A stretch of 8,559 nt of DNA from Helicobacteraceae bacterium (GTDB taxonomy: Bacteria > Campylobacterota > Campylobacteria > Campylobacterales > Sulfurimonadaceae): contig DAOWOG010000034.1 in assembly GCA_030642185.1 (NCBI GenBank), forward strand, positions 1-8,559, written 5' to 3'. A program made the translations under genes and the position numbers. A model generated the notes under the pieces. That model did no database searches. It was not told the DNA's origin and saw only the letters and a list, made by a program, of their open reading frames with translations. Position 1 is the first letter of the stretch, and every line of letters starts with the position of its first letter. This document shows positions 1 through 5,907 of the stretch, one piece after another.

Positions 1-717
1 CGCTTCATCTTCCGGGAGAAGATTGTGGTTATTTGACTTTTTTCCTCCCGTTCTATAGACCGTAAAGAAGCCGCTCAGGGCCAGATTTCCTGAACTGACT
101 TTATTGACGGCAAAGGCGTCAGAGACACCGAAAGATTTTCCTGACGTCTTGTTTCTGATGCCTAATACAAGGATGAGTATGATCGCCAGCAGCGCGATCC
201 AGCTTTTGCGCGATACATCCTGGTTGCGTATCGGAGCACTGAAAAGTTTGGCAAAGAGCCAGAAGACCCCCATAAAGAGCAGCGCAGTACCGATCGTATA
301 GCTGAGGTAGGAGTTAAAGGCCATATCCGTGATGATATTCATATCGTTGGCAAGGTTGAACAGCTCATTGGAAATATGACGATGAATAAAATAATAATAG
401 AGCACATCCCCGATGCTGATAGCAAGAATGGCGATCAACACAACAGCCCACAGCCTGCCGATGACCCTGCGGTAACGCTGATGATGTACCCACGATACCG
501 GAATGGTCAGCATCAGGATAAAGAGTCCCAAAAAGGTAAAAAGGGTGATGATATCGACACGCAAGCCCATAAAAAGAGAGAGCAGCAGTTCGGTCGTACT
601 GAGATCGCTGAAATCAGCAGGATAGCTCAGCAGTAAAAAGAGACGGACAAGCATCATCAGCAGCAATGCGATAAATACGGCGGTAAAGGTTTGGGTATAT
701 CGGCTGTGAAAGTTCAT
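1..717 (-). CDS. LTA-synthase-family sulfatase-fold membrane protein, N-terminal part (3' end outside window)
   Basis: The minus strand stays open for 239 codons from the ATG at 717-715 to the window edge. The visible part is almost all membrane: hydrophobic segments at roughly residues 9-31, 42-73, 88-108, 138-158 and 172-187, then a polar stretch (about 196-223, SFGVSDAFAVNKVSSGNLAL followed by SGFFTVYR) that I recognise as the linker before the periplasmic alkaline-phosphatase/sulfatase domain in Gram-negative LTA-synthase-family proteins. The catalytic domain with its metal site and Thr nucleophile would lie beyond base 1 and cannot be checked. Family members move phosphoglycerol or phosphoethanolamine groups onto surface glycans or lipids. 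A GGAG Shine-Dalgarno (725-728) sits 7 bases before the start, and the gene begins 1 base after the stop of the glycosidase-like gene, so they are surely co-transcribed. Substrate unknown; OpgB-like or lipid A/core modification are alternatives. Confidence 0.72.
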   Translation of the reverse strand, partial: MNFHSRYTQTFTAVFIALLLMMLVRLFLLLSYPADFSDLSTTELLLSLFMGLRVDIITLFTFLGLFILMLTIPVSWVHHQRYRRVIGRLWAVVLIAILAISIGDVLYYYFIHRHISNELFNLANDMNIITDMAFNSYLSYTIGTALLFMGVFWLFAKLFSAPIRNQDVSRKSWIALLAIILILVLGIRNKTSGKSFGVSDAFAVNKVSSGNLALSGFFTVYRTGGKKSNNHNLLPEDEA

Positions 718-718
718 G

Positions 719-1972
719 CTATTTCTCCAGGTAAACATACACGGGGGATGAGCCGATTATGCAGTTTGTGGTATTGAGTGGTGTATTGTCTCTACTGAGA
801 CATTCGGATACGGAATCAAATGTTATCGTTTGTGCTTGCAGAGACCAGATGACGTGAAGCGGACCCCGTGGAGTCAAACACTCGAGCGTATAACGGTCTT
901 TATGGATATGCAGATCTGAAAATGTGGCCTGTGCTAAATGCAAGTACATCGTTTTGAAGGCGGTGAAAGCACTGCGCTTGCGAATGCCTTCTCTGTTATC
1001 GATCAGACCGTATCCCGGTGCGATCAGTTGATGCCAGAAGACGGCGTCAACCTGTTGCGAGGCAAAAGCGAGCAGGTAGTAACGTACCATAAAGTCGGCA
1101 TAGGCTTCTTCATCGATACATTCATGTTCACTTGTCGGTGCATAAGGTGCCGTTCCTGTCAGCGGCCAGTTGGTCTCGGTAAGATAAAGCCCGGAACCGG
1201 TTTTTGGACTGAGTCTTGCCATCGAAGCCAGGAGATTGATCTTGCGGGTGAGATCAAAGCCCATCTGGGTATTTTCCGGTGCACCCCGGCGATCGACATA
1301 GAGCAGGGCGGAGAGCGCATCATAACGCAGGGAAACGAGATTAAAAAGTGCATGGGCAGTGAAATGGTACTCGAAGTCTATGACGGAGGGGCCGATAAGT
1401 TTAAGATCAGGATAGCTGCTCTTTTTAACTTCATAGGCTGTTTGATAAAAGGCCAGATATTCGTTTACACTGAAAAACCCCCATTTGGCGCGGTTGATCG
1501 TACTTCCTATCTGAAAGGTCGCAGCATAGGGCGAAAGCGACTCAAAAACAGCGGTAATATGTTTTTTAAAAAGCCTGGGATCTTCAATATGCTCACGATC
1601 CTGCATAATATTGATGATGAGTTTCTTATCCTGAAACTGTTTGATGAAACCGATATACTCATCGAAGCGATCCATCTCCCAAAGCGGCAGACGTATCAGG
1701 AGTGTTTTTATACCAAGCTCTTCAATCAACTCAGGGGTCAGTTGCGGTTCTTTATCGAGGTTGACGCTCATCCCAAAAAAGTGCTCACTGCCGATTTTTC
1801 GCCGACGCAAAAACGGTATAAGCAGATAGGAGAGCGGCAGGAATACCAGTGCGGTAAACACAGTCATAATAAGTGAACCGAGATGACGACGGCGCATCTT
1901 TTTTTTAAAGGCACGGTCTTTGAGCTGGTAAGGCTGATCGGAGTAACGGTCCCATACAAACGGTGCTTTCAT
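719..1972 (-). CDS. Membrane-anchored glycoside-hydrolase-like (TIM-barrel) protein
   Basis: This 417-aa protein has a basic N-terminus (about 15-32), one membrane anchor (about 33-53) followed by RRRK, and a long extracytoplasmic domain, as expected for a type II inner-membrane protein facing the periplasm. The segments FFGMSVNLDKEP (65-76), LLIRLPLWEMDRFDEYIGFI (91-110), LIGPSVIDFE (192-201) and YLTETNWP (263-270) follow the strand order of clan GH-A (GH39-like) barrels, with E266 in the place of the nucleophile at the end of strand 7. The strand-4 position, where such enzymes carry an Asn-Glu pair, reads QIGSTINRAKW (154-164), so the usual acid/base Glu is not seen there and activity is doubtful. 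The ATG overlaps the stop of the upstream gene by 4 bases (ATGA) and has no clear Shine-Dalgarno, which fits translational coupling. Probable role: trimming or binding a surface glycan handled by its neighbours. The fold is inferred from motifs only; family and substrate are not established. Confidence 0.6.
   Translation of the reverse strand: MKAPFVWDRYSDQPYQLKDRAFKKKMRRRHLGSLIMTVFTALVFLPLSYLLIPFLRRRKIGSEHFFGMSVNLDKEPQLTPELIEELGIKTLLIRLPLWEMDRFDEYIGFIKQFQDKKLIINIMQDREHIEDPRLFKKHITAVFESLSPYAATFQIGSTINRAKWGFFSVNEYLAFYQTAYEVKKSSYPDLKLIGPSVIDFEYHFTAHALFNLVSLRYDALSALLYVDRRGAPENTQMGFDLTRKINLLASMARLSPKTGSGLYLTETNWPLTGTAPYAPTSEHECIDEEAYADFMVRYYLLAFASQQVDAVFWHQLIAPGYGLIDNREGIRKRSAFTAFKTMYLHLAQATFSDLHIHKDRYTLECLTPRGPLHVIWSLQAQTITFDSVSECLSRDNTPLNTTNCIIGSSPVYVYLEK
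725..728 (-). promoter_or_regulatory. Ribosome binding site of the LTA-synthase-like gene
   Basis: GGAG read on the minus strand, 7 bases before the ATG at 717. It lies inside the last codons of the preceding gene, which suggests translation of the two genes is linked. Confidence 0.65.
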
Positions 1973-2583
1973 GGTAATAATATCATTTTCAACAGTTTAT
2001 CGGAGATTCTGAAATCGGAATGATTCAGTTTATCGATCAGATTTAAAGTCTGCTCTTTCGTAATCTTTTTTTCAAGATATAAAAATCGTATGATCCCAAC
2101 CAGACTGATTATCTCAATTCCAAGGTTTTGAGCAAATTTTCTACCTTTTTTTTCATCAATGATGAGCGGCAGTTTTTTTTCGATAGCAAGGACGAGAGAA
2201 GCAGACTCTCCATCATCAAGCAAAATGTTTAACTCTTCAAAAAATATCCTGTTTGTAAAGGGGAGTATCTCTATATAGTTTTCTTCTATCTCTTCGGCAC
2301 TATAATCCAGCCAGTCTATTTTTAAATCATTGAGCAGGCGTATCGCTTTTTGTTTGGAAATTGACAAAAACTGTGCGAGTTTTCCAAGGGAGATAAGTCC
2401 CAGTCTGTACTGTTCAATCGCAACTGCTTTTTTTATCCCCATGGATAATACATCATCATTCAGTGGTATTGTGATGCCGATAGGTTTGTTGTGCTTTGTT
2501 ACAAAAACCGATTCGCCTTTTTCAAGATACTTTGTCATATTGGATGGATTATTTTTTAAATCTCGTATCGCTACAGTTTGCAT
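1969..2583 (-). CDS. In-frame fusion of a UPF0175/Phd-type antitoxin to a truncated DUF3368 PIN-type toxin
   Basis: The 204-aa product has three visible parts. Residues 1-42 (MQTVAIRDLKNNPSNMTKYL onward to GITIPL) match the Phd/YefM-like N-terminus of antitoxins. Residues about 45-102 contain a helix-turn-helix (GLISLGKLAQFLSISKQKAI) ending in DWLDYSAEEIEEN, typical of UPF0175 antitoxins. Residues about 104-204 resemble the C-terminal two thirds of DUF3368 PIN-like toxins: LDDGESASLVLA (122-133), LIIDEKKGRKFAQNLGI (140-156), FRISDKLL (191-198). The N-terminal part of a normal DUF3368 protein, with the first catalytic Asp in a D-T/S-S-P motif, is absent. Normally these are two adjacent genes, so this looks like a deletion joining them in frame. 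A weak AAGG precedes the ATG and a TATAAT box lies 33 bases upstream. The stop overlaps the next gene's start by 4 bases. It is probably non-toxic and may still bind DNA or only carry transcription into the next gene. Confidence 0.72.
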   Translation of the reverse strand: MQTVAIRDLKNNPSNMTKYLEKGESVFVTKHNKPIGITIPLNDDVLSMGIKKAVAIEQYRLGLISLGKLAQFLSISKQKAIRLLNDLKIDWLDYSAEEIEENYIEILPFTNRIFFEELNILLDDGESASLVLAIEKKLPLIIDEKKGRKFAQNLGIEIISLVGIIRFLYLEKKITKEQTLNLIDKLNHSDFRISDKLLKMILLP

Positions 2584-2615
2584 ACGCTCTGCCTTTTACT
2601 AAGATTTATAGGAAT

Positions 2616-2621
2616 ATTATA
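2616..2621 (-). promoter_or_regulatory. -10 box of a promoter for the 2583-1 minus-strand gene run
   Basis: A perfect TATAAT on the minus strand, preceded by an AT-rich tract with no good -35 hexamer, as is common in Campylobacterota. The predicted transcript start near 2609 leaves a leader of about 26 bases before the ATG at 2583. Confidence 0.5.
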
Positions 2622-2661
2622 GCGTATATGTGAATATTAAACGCCAATAATTCCCTTGTCA

Positions 2662-2754
2662 GTTGCACCGTTAAACAGGGAGTTGGCAGAGGCATGCAGC
2701 TTTATTGATGAGGTGATTGTCAATGAGGGCGAGGGGATTTTTGCTTTGGTCAAA
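2662..2754 (+). pseudogene. Fragment of a GT9 heptosyltransferase gene
   Basis: Reading 2662 onward in frame gives VAPLNRELAEACSFIDEVIV then NEGEGIFALVK, which lines up without gaps with residues 38-68 of the intact GT9 protein at 3255-4232. By hand count 25 of 31 residues and 69 of 93 bases agree, with the intact copy at 3363-3455. Similarity starts abruptly at about 2660 and stops at the LVK codons. There is no start codon and none of the rest of the enzyme (neither the N-terminal RTDKLGD-type loop nor the C-terminal nucleotide-sugar site) is present. It is a relic of a diverged heptosyltransferase, not a recent duplication of the neighbour, given the many synonymous changes. Confidence 0.75.
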
Positions 2755-2913
2755 GCGTCTCAGAACTTTGGGTATACCTCGCGTATTCTTGAAGCATCCT
2801 CCCTTGCGATTATCAATAATCTGACGGCGTAGGGTGCCAAAATCGTTACGCATGATCCAAAAGCGCGTCATGAGGCAGAAATGGGGTTTGAGTATTTCCA
2901 GATTGGGGTATAA
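2743..2913 (+). pseudogene. Fragments of a UDP-glucose / GDP-mannose dehydrogenase gene (Ugd-like)
   Basis: In the same frame as the heptosyltransferase fragment, and sharing its final ALVK codons, the translation continues KASQNFGYTSRILEA, which resembles the central helix following the FPKD segment of UDP-glucose dehydrogenases. It is then directly followed by EASSLAIINNLTA, an amber stop at 2830-2832, and GAKIVTHDPKARHEAEMGFE, which resembles the C-terminal substrate-binding domain (the ...REAPSL...GAKV..YDP.A region). The hundred or so residues that separate these two parts in the normal enzyme are missing, and the frame ends with TAA at 2911-2913. This is therefore a gene reduced by an internal deletion, a nonsense mutation and terminal losses. 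Recognition is from motif memory; a homology search would settle it. Confidence 0.62.
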
Positions 2914-2914
2914 T
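2887..2914 (+). promoter_or_regulatory. Promoter for the small membrane-protein genes and GT9 gene
   Basis: A perfect TATAAT at 2909-2914 with a weak TTTGAG at 2887-2892 (16-base spacer). The -10 box ends only 7 bases before the ATG at 2922, so transcription would begin at or next to the start codon and the mRNA would be leaderless. No Shine-Dalgarno is present in the gap, which agrees. The promoter is made from the last codons of the dehydrogenase relic. Confidence 0.5.
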
Positions 2915-2921
2915 ATCAGTT

Positions 2922-3158
2922 ATGGGCAAAGTAGATAAAGCTAAAGAATATATTGGTGCAATTAGAATTTATATGACTTTTGTGCTTGCTTCTTTGGTAG
3001 CAACAATTGCCGGTGTATCAAAGCTTTATATGGCGTTATATTTTGGTGCTATGTTTTGGATAGGTATTATTGCTATTATCGTATTGGCATTTATTTTTGT
3101 ATTATTAGCTAGACATATGCATAAAAAAATTAATGAGCTGGAGGAAATCCATGATTGA
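2922..3158 (+). CDS. Small two-helix membrane protein of unknown function (78 aa)
   Basis: The protein starts MGKVDKAKEYIGAIRIY, an amphipathic basic helix, followed by two membrane segments (about 16-33 and 42-63), and ends in a charged helix (RHMHKKINELEEIHD). Proteins with this plan (a KAKEYI-type N-terminus, two hydrophobic helices, a short KKINELEE-type tail) occur as hypothetical genes in accessory regions of many bacteria; I know no function. Both termini should face the cytoplasm by the positive-inside rule. The last 8 bases overlap the next small gene, so the two form a unit. Codon use is AT-rich compared with the flanking sugar genes, suggesting separate acquisition. No Shine-Dalgarno is seen; a leaderless start is likely. 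Confidence 0.7.
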   Translation: MGKVDKAKEYIGAIRIYMTFVLASLVATIAGVSKLYMALYFGAMFWIGIIAIIVLAFIFVLLARHMHKKINELEEIHD

Positions 3159-3237
3159 AACAGTAGCCATTTCCATTGCATTGCTTTTTGCACTTTTTGC
3201 GATTACTTATGGTGCGTATGAACTTATGCATGAATAA
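3151..3237 (+). CDS. Single-helix membrane microprotein (28 aa)
   Basis: An ATG at 3151 opens a 28-codon frame ending in TAA at 3235-3237. The product begins MIETVAISIALLFALFAITY and ends GAYELMHE: one membrane helix with a short acidic tail. A strong Shine-Dalgarno (GAGGAA, 3141-3146) stands 4 bases before the ATG, inside the last codons of the 78-aa gene, and the two frames overlap by 8 bases, which argues that this short frame is really translated, coupled to its neighbour. Function unknown; it may assemble with the 78-aa protein. A chance short frame cannot be excluded, but the ribosome site plus a clean membrane helix makes that less likely. Confidence 0.6.
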   Translation: MIETVAISIALLFALFAITYGAYELMHE

Positions 3238-3254
3238 GTAAGTGTGATTAGCAG

Positions 3255-4232
3255 TTGAATATTTTAGTCGTTCGTACCGATAAACTTGGTGATTTTATTA
3301 CGGCATTACCTACACTGTATGTGTTGAAACAGCACAATCCTCAAGATACGATCACAGTTTGTGTCGCACCTTTGAACAAAGAGCTGGCAGAGGCATGCGA
3401 TTTTATCGATGAGGTAATCGTCGACGAAGGCAATTCGATCTTCGTATTGGTAAAAAAACTTAAAAATGCGAGTATTGACGCCTCTATTACTCTTTTTTCA
3501 AATACTCGTGTTGCACTGGCACAGTTTCTTGCGGGCATTCCCAAGCGGATTGCTCCGGCAACAAAGATCGCACAGCTCTTTTATACAGACCGTATCACAC
3601 AGAGACGTTCTCAGGTCAGGATGGCGGAGTTTGAGTACAATCTTGAACTTGGACAGGTGCTTTTTCCCGACATCAACCTTGCCTTTCAAAAACCGCTGCT
3701 TCAATTTGATGATGAGGTGATCGAACAAAGTTACCGAACATTTTGTGATAAATATGCCATCACACGTCCTGTTGTTGCATTTCATCCCGGTTTTGGCGGT
3801 TCATCCGATGCCAATTGGACCCTGGATGAATACATAGAACTGGTAAAAGTTGCCGAAAAAAATAGCGGTATTCAGGTAGTGATGACCTTTGGACCGGGTG
3901 AAGAGGAGCTGCGCAGAGAAGCGGTTGAAAAAGCTGCAGGGATGGATGTGATCTTTTATCAATCCCAAGGCGGGATCACGGCATTTGCTGCGCTGCTTGC
4001 ATCGTTCAAACTGTTTGTCAGTACTTCGACAGGAACATATCATCTTGCGGCATTGGTGGGCACACCGACAATGACTTTTTTTGCAGACAGTTTATTTGCG
4101 TCTGTGAAAAGGTGGAAAGCTGTTAGTCGTGAAGCGATTCAGCATCCGTTTATGATTCCACAGGATAAAGTGGAACGTCAAAAGAAATATGATGAAGTCA
4201 AAAAGACATTAAAACAGTTGATAGACAATTAA
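3255..4232 (+). CDS. GT9 family glycosyltransferase, probable LPS heptosyltransferase
   Basis: The 325-aa length is normal for GT9 (WaaC/WaaF/WaaQ-type) enzymes, which transfer heptose from ADP-heptose to the LPS inner core at the cytoplasmic face of the inner membrane. Residues 1-20 (MNILVVRTDKLGDFITALPT) are the family's N-terminal signature, with D13 in the place of the WaaC catalytic Asp. HPGFGG (177-182) and STSTGTYHLAALVGTPT (256-272) are the C-terminal nucleotide-sugar loops; the usual TDTG reads STSTG here, as in several divergent GT9 members, so the exact donor and acceptor are uncertain. The start is a TTG: an in-frame stop at 3249-3251 excludes anything further upstream and a later start would remove the signature. 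The Shine-Dalgarno is weak. The gene follows the 28-aa gene by 17 bases and is convergent with the GT32 gene. A diverged partial copy of its codons 38-68 lies at 2662-2754. Confidence 0.85.
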   Translation: MNILVVRTDKLGDFITALPTLYVLKQHNPQDTITVCVAPLNKELAEACDFIDEVIVDEGNSIFVLVKKLKNASIDASITLFSNTRVALAQFLAGIPKRIAPATKIAQLFYTDRITQRRSQVRMAEFEYNLELGQVLFPDINLAFQKPLLQFDDEVIEQSYRTFCDKYAITRPVVAFHPGFGGSSDANWTLDEYIELVKVAEKNSGIQVVMTFGPGEEELRREAVEKAAGMDVIFYQSQGGITAFAALLASFKLFVSTSTGTYHLAALVGTPTMTFFADSLFASVKRWKAVSREAIQHPFMIPQDKVERQKKYDEVKKTLKQLIDN

Positions 4233-4237
4233 ATCCG

Positions 4238-4263
4238 GATGCTGCTTACTTTAGCAGTTCATC
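4238..4263. terminator. Weak hairpin between convergent genes
   Basis: GATGCTGC (4238-4245) can pair with GCAG-tt-CATC (4254-4263) around an 8-base loop, leaving a 2-base bulge. It spans the end of the GT32 gene just after the GT9 stop. Neither side has a clear T-run, so if it terminates transcription it does so weakly. Confidence 0.25.
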
Positions 4264-5016
4264 GTTATTTGCATGAGTCCATTTTCCTTGTTTTTTATCA
4301 ATATATTGAAAGTACTCATTGGTAAAACTGCCTTGAACACAAACGTATCGATAAAATTTATAGTTAACCTTTTTACCTTCAAGTGCCATATTAAATGTTG
4401 TTGGCCCAGTTAAAGAATAGACACCGCCTTGCGTTCGTTTGTTTGCTATATTGTCAACAATGATTTCTATCGTTTCCTCTATAGCAGAGTTTCCTTTTTG
4501 GCTTGCAATAAAGTAGTTTGTGAAGTGTTGCTTATTTAACAAGATCAACTCGCGGTCTTCTGACTTGATTTGTCTTGAAATGGGCCAGACAAGATGCGCA
4601 TCAATATCCATATAAATGCCACCAACTTTATTTAATACAAAAAGTCTCCATAAGTCTGCTTGTGCTGCTCCGTCATTTAGTTTCATATAAGCGTCTAAAA
4701 GATCTTTTGAAGCATGCTCTTTAAAAAAAGCCAATCTGTCTTCTGTGCTAACATATCTATATTCATAGCTAAGTGACATTAGACGATTGTATAGATAGTT
4801 AAGATATACAGGCAGGCTTACTTGATTTGTATAGTTTGTTTGCCATAATATTTTTGGTATTAGTGTTTGCTTTTTAGAAGAAATAAATGCTGCACTGTAA
4901 GTCGGAATAGTGAATCTTTTATTTGGAAAAAAAAAGTGGTATGGATAGCATAATGCTTTAAAAATATTACCAATAATTTTAGAAAAACGATTCGCAATGA
5001 CTATGAGGAGTGACAT
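4246..5016 (-). CDS. GT32-type (DXD) glycosyltransferase, capsular/LPS sugar transferase
   Basis: The 256-aa protein has the marks of the DXD sugar-binding family (Gly_transf_sug / OCH1-like): IPKILWQT (53-60), DGAAQADLWRLFVLNKVGG (115-133) and IYMDID (134-139) with the metal-binding D137-x-D139, followed by SLTGPTTF (201-208). Such enzymes transfer a hexose from a nucleotide sugar onto a surface glycan. The N-terminal 30 residues are hydrophobic/basic and may hold it to the membrane. The frame could open 9 codons earlier at 5043, but AGGAG stands 5 bases before the ATG at 5016, and the promoter at 5044-5071 would start transcription downstream of 5043, so 5016 is preferred. Two 60-base stretches counted by hand (4321-4380 and 4741-4800) are about 31% G+C against about 40% at 5521-5580 and about 60% at 7501-7560, which suggests foreign origin. 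It lies downstream of the kinase-GT2 operon with its own promoter. Confidence 0.8.
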   Translation of the reverse strand: MSLLIVIANRFSKIIGNIFKALCYPYHFFFPNKRFTIPTYSAAFISSKKQTLIPKILWQTNYTNQVSLPVYLNYLYNRLMSLSYEYRYVSTEDRLAFFKEHASKDLLDAYMKLNDGAAQADLWRLFVLNKVGGIYMDIDAHLVWPISRQIKSEDRELILLNKQHFTNYFIASQKGNSAIEETIEIIVDNIANKRTQGGVYSLTGPTTFNMALEGKKVNYKFYRYVCVQGSFTNEYFQYIDKKQGKWTHANNDELLK

Positions 5017-5021
5017 ATAAG

Positions 5022-5026
5022 CTCCT
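5022..5026 (-). promoter_or_regulatory. Ribosome binding site that sets the GT32 start
   Basis: AGGAG on the minus strand, 5 bases before the ATG at 5016. The alternative ATG at 5043 has only AGGA at a distance of 13 bases. Confidence 0.7.
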
Positions 5027-5043
5027 GATTGTGGTAGATACAT

Positions 5044-5071
5044 ATTTTACGTAAAATCCTCTTAAATTCAA
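5044..5071 (-). promoter_or_regulatory. Promoter of the GT32 gene with a 14-base palindrome over the -10
   Basis: On the minus strand TTGAAT (5071-5066) and TAAAAT (5049-5044) are 16 bases apart, a good sigma-70 match. Transcription would start near 5037, giving a leader of about 20 bases that contains the AGGAG site. The -10 lies inside a perfect palindrome ATTTTACGTAAAAT (5044-5057), which could be an operator or chance. Confidence 0.5.
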
Positions 5072-5151
5072 CCTCGCAACCGATTCAAGTTCAAGGTGCA
5101 ATCCTAATTAGTGCAGTTGATGTACGATTATTACTTTACCGGAGTTACTGG

Positions 5152-5907
5152 TTAATGCTCAGAATGATAAAGGTTTTTTTCCCGCAGTTTCAGATATTTG
5201 ACGGTTGTTCCGAGCCCCGCAAAAAAAGAGATAACAAATCCTTCAAACCCGCATTTCCAGCCGCCTTTGATCAGGTAGCTTTTGAAAAACATCGACTTGC
5301 CGCGCAAGATCGCTTTAGTGATGGAAGCACTCTTTTTTCCCTGATGATCATTGGCATAGATTTCCGAGTATTTTTGAATCTTATTCAAGAAGTCGGCGAC
5401 ACTGTAGAAAGAGAAGTGCATAATGGGATGGGAAAGTTTTTTAACCTGGAGTGATTTTTCATCTACCTTCTCATGTACCATGGCATCATCATAGTTTGTC
5501 ATTGTACGGTTGTAGAGCCGGACGATCACTTCAGGGTACCATCCGCAGCATTTAATGTGTTTATCATGATAGTAGTTATCCCGTCTGACCTGATAGACAC
5601 AGTTTGGATCCAGCGGCATACTCAAAAGTTCATCAACCAGTTCCGGGCTCATCGGCTCATCACTGTCAAGTGAAAAGATCCAGTCATTTTTTGCCAGGGT
5701 GGCGGCGTGCGCCTTGCTTTTGCCAAAGCCTAAAAAAGGCCCGTTATGGACCGTTACATTCTTAAAAGATTCGGCGATCGCAATCGTCTCATCGGTTGAG
5801 CCGTTATCGTAAATGGTGACATCATCAAACTTTTGCAGAGTGTTTAAACATTTTTCCAATGACAGTGCGGCATCTTTGGTGATCAGGACAATGGAGACGG
5901 CATTCAT
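5152..5907 (-). CDS. GT2 family glycosyltransferase, WaaE/KdtX-like
   Basis: The 251-aa protein begins with the GT-A fold start MNAVSIVLITKDAALSLEKC, has DNGSTDE (34-40), the metal-binding SLDSDEPMS (79-87, DSD at 81-83) and VHEKV (144-148), and ends in a hydrophobic/basic segment (about 204-240) of the sort that holds these enzymes to the inner membrane. The combination CCGWYPEVIVRLYNR (120-134) with VHEKV is typical of the WaaE/KdtX group, which adds glucose to inner-core heptose of LPS. Its ATG overlaps the kinase stop by 4 bases (ATGA at 5907-5904), with AAGGGC just upstream, so it is coupled to the kinase. The sugar added is not decided by sequence alone; a beta-glucosyl transfer is the best guess. 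Confidence 0.83.
   Translation of the reverse strand: MNAVSIVLITKDAALSLEKCLNTLQKFDDVTIYDNGSTDETIAIAESFKNVTVHNGPFLGFGKSKAHAATLAKNDWIFSLDSDEPMSPELVDELLSMPLDPNCVYQVRRDNYYHDKHIKCCGWYPEVIVRLYNRTMTNYDDAMVHEKVDEKSLQVKKLSHPIMHFSFYSVADFLNKIQKYSEIYANDHQGKKSASITKAILRGKSMFFKSYLIKGGWKCGFEGFVISFFAGLGTTVKYLKLREKNLYHSEH

Noticed and set aside
104..636. Two plus-strand open frames of 65 and 86 codons
   Set aside because: They are opposite the membrane domain of the LTA-synthase-like gene, whose minus-strand frame has clear helices and a family motif.
938..1876. 312-codon open frame on the plus strand
   Set aside because: It lies wholly opposite the glycosidase-like gene, has no recognisable domain or ribosome site, and its product is a Cys/Arg-rich mixture typical of an antisense shadow.
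2671..2871. 66-codon minus-strand open frame in the gap
   Set aside because: The opposite strand explains the sequence as heptosyltransferase and dehydrogenase relics; the minus frame has no family features.
4233..4263. Strong bidirectional terminator between the convergent genes
   Set aside because: The hairpin is bulged and lacks T-runs on either side, so only a low-confidence entry is given.
5041..5043. Upstream ATG for the GT32 gene
   Set aside because: It has no well-spaced ribosome site and lies upstream of the predicted transcription start; the ATG at 5016 has AGGAG 5 bases ahead.
5058..5151. Possible second heptosyltransferase relic on the minus strand (GCACCTTGAAC resembles GCACCTTTGAAC of the GT9 gene)
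   Set aside because: The likeness covers a few codons only, with no continued reading frame; chance is the simpler explanation. Otherwise this gap holds only the GT32 promoter.
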